A stretch of 5,218 nt of DNA from NCBI GenBank assembly GCA_025454565.1, contig JALOOE010000673.1:1-5218 (forward strand). Reading direction: 5' to 3'. The translations under genes and the position numbers were made by a program. This stretch comes from Anaerolineae bacterium (GTDB lineage: Bacteria > Chloroflexota > Anaerolineae > CG2-30-64-16). Position 1 is the first letter of the stretch, and the number at the start of each line of letters is the position of its first letter. Below, in pieces: positions 4,726 to 5,218 of the stretch. Under the pieces are notes generated by a model, which was not told where the DNA came from, ran no database searches, and worked only from the letters and a program-made list of their open reading frames with translations.

Positions 4726-5218
4726 CTACACCTGACACTTCGGACAGAAATAGGACGCGCCGCCGAGGTAACTGATCTTCTCGATCGGCGTGCCGCATTC
4801 CGGACACGGCTTTCCCGCCGTCTCGCTGCTGAGAATCCGCTGGTAGCCGCCCGGCTGGCCGTAGAGATCGATCTCGCCATCGCGGCCGCCCTGCGCGACC
4901 ATCTGACCCAGCGTGTCGCGGAGCGCGGCGTGCAGCGCGCGACGTTCTCCCTCGCGCAGATCGAGCGCGCGGCGCCTGGGGTGGATCCTGGCGCGAAACA
5001 GGATGTCCTGCAGGCAGCCGTTGCCCACGCCCCACACGCCGGGCTTGCTGATGACGAAGAACTTCACGCTGCTCGGATCGTTCTCCTTCAGTTCGCCGAA
5101 ACGCCCCTCGAAGTATTCATAGGTGAACGCGTCGCTCAGCGGAGAGACCCCCGGCTTGCCGACCCAGGGATGGTCGGGGACCTCGGAGTCGTGGAACAGC
5201 ATCGCCGCGCCCCAACCC
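4726..5218 (-). CDS. Fpg/Nei-family DNA glycosylase, C-terminal part (runs off the window)
   Basis: The open frame enters from the right edge (GWGAAMLFHDSEVPDHPWVG) and ends at TAG 4726-4728, so the N-terminal catalytic Pro-Glu and part of the beta-sandwich are outside. Numbering from the internal Met at 5202, GVGNGCLQDILFRARIHPRR (58-77) is the helix-two-turn-helix DNA-binding motif, and CPECG...YFCPKCQ gives a C-terminal zinc finger with cysteines 133, 136, 153 and 156. Fpg/Nei enzymes remove oxidised bases from DNA and cleave the strand by a lyase step. The finger reads YLGGASYF where classical MutM has a GR(S/T)THY-type turn, so the finger arginine is missing. I associate this pattern with a divergent bacterial Fpg/Nei clade, so altered base preference is possible. 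The Met at 5202 is not the start. The GyrI-like gene follows after about 55 bases in the same direction. Confidence 0.9.
   Translation of the reverse strand, partial: GWGAAMLFHDSEVPDHPWVGKPGVSPLSDAFTYEYFEGRFGELKENDPSSVKFFVISKPGVWGVGNGCLQDILFRARIHPRRRALDLREGERRALHAALRDTLGQMVAQGGRDGEIDLYGQPGGYQRILSSETAGKPCPECGTPIEKISYLGGASYFCPKCQV

Overview
The window (about 60% GC by eye) looks like an accessory stretch of a bacterial chromosome. The mix of gene families (tandem SnoaL-like proteins, a DinB-superfamily protein, a stand-alone GyrI-like effector-binding domain, a divergent Fpg/Nei glycosylase and a GH63/trehalase-like hydrolase), together with REP-like palindromes, would fit Chloroflexota such as Roseiflexus, Herpetosiphon or Ktedonobacter relatives. 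That placement is a family-content impression, not a measurement.

Left half, plus strand (1-2458): two tandem SnoaL-like proteins (28-432 and 445-882), a zinc-dependent medium-chain alcohol dehydrogenase (984-2009) and a 113-residue small protein, probably of the dimeric alpha/beta-barrel type (2117-2458). Each has a clear Shine-Dalgarno sequence. Between the second SnoaL gene and the dehydrogenase lies a decayed duplicate of a SnoaL C-terminus. An 11-base sequence, CAATCACACAA, precedes the ribosome site of both the first SnoaL gene and the dehydrogenase. Two perfect hairpins separate the dehydrogenase from the barrel protein. The genes read as a small oxidoreductase/ligand-binding cluster acting on small organic molecules; the substrate cannot be told.

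Middle (2459-3087): no intact gene. It holds a DinB-superfamily pseudogene on the plus strand, rebuilt by hand across three reading frames (2519-3020). It is bounded on both sides by copies of a REP-like sequence; the right copy is a perfect 15-bp stem hairpin.

Right half, minus strand (3088-5218): an apparent co-directional group, read right to left. First is the C-terminal part of an Fpg/Nei-family DNA glycosylase that runs off the window edge, then a GyrI-like effector-binding protein, then, 10 bases downstream, a GH63/trehalase-like glycoside hydrolase. The 3' end of the hydrolase is broken by an apparent internal deletion with a frame change.

The dominant theme is gene decay and rearrangement: three separate gene remnants in 5.2 kb, one framed by REP-like repeats. 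I see no phage, CRISPR, toxin-antitoxin, transposase, tRNA or rRNA feature, and no convincing new multi-gene system.
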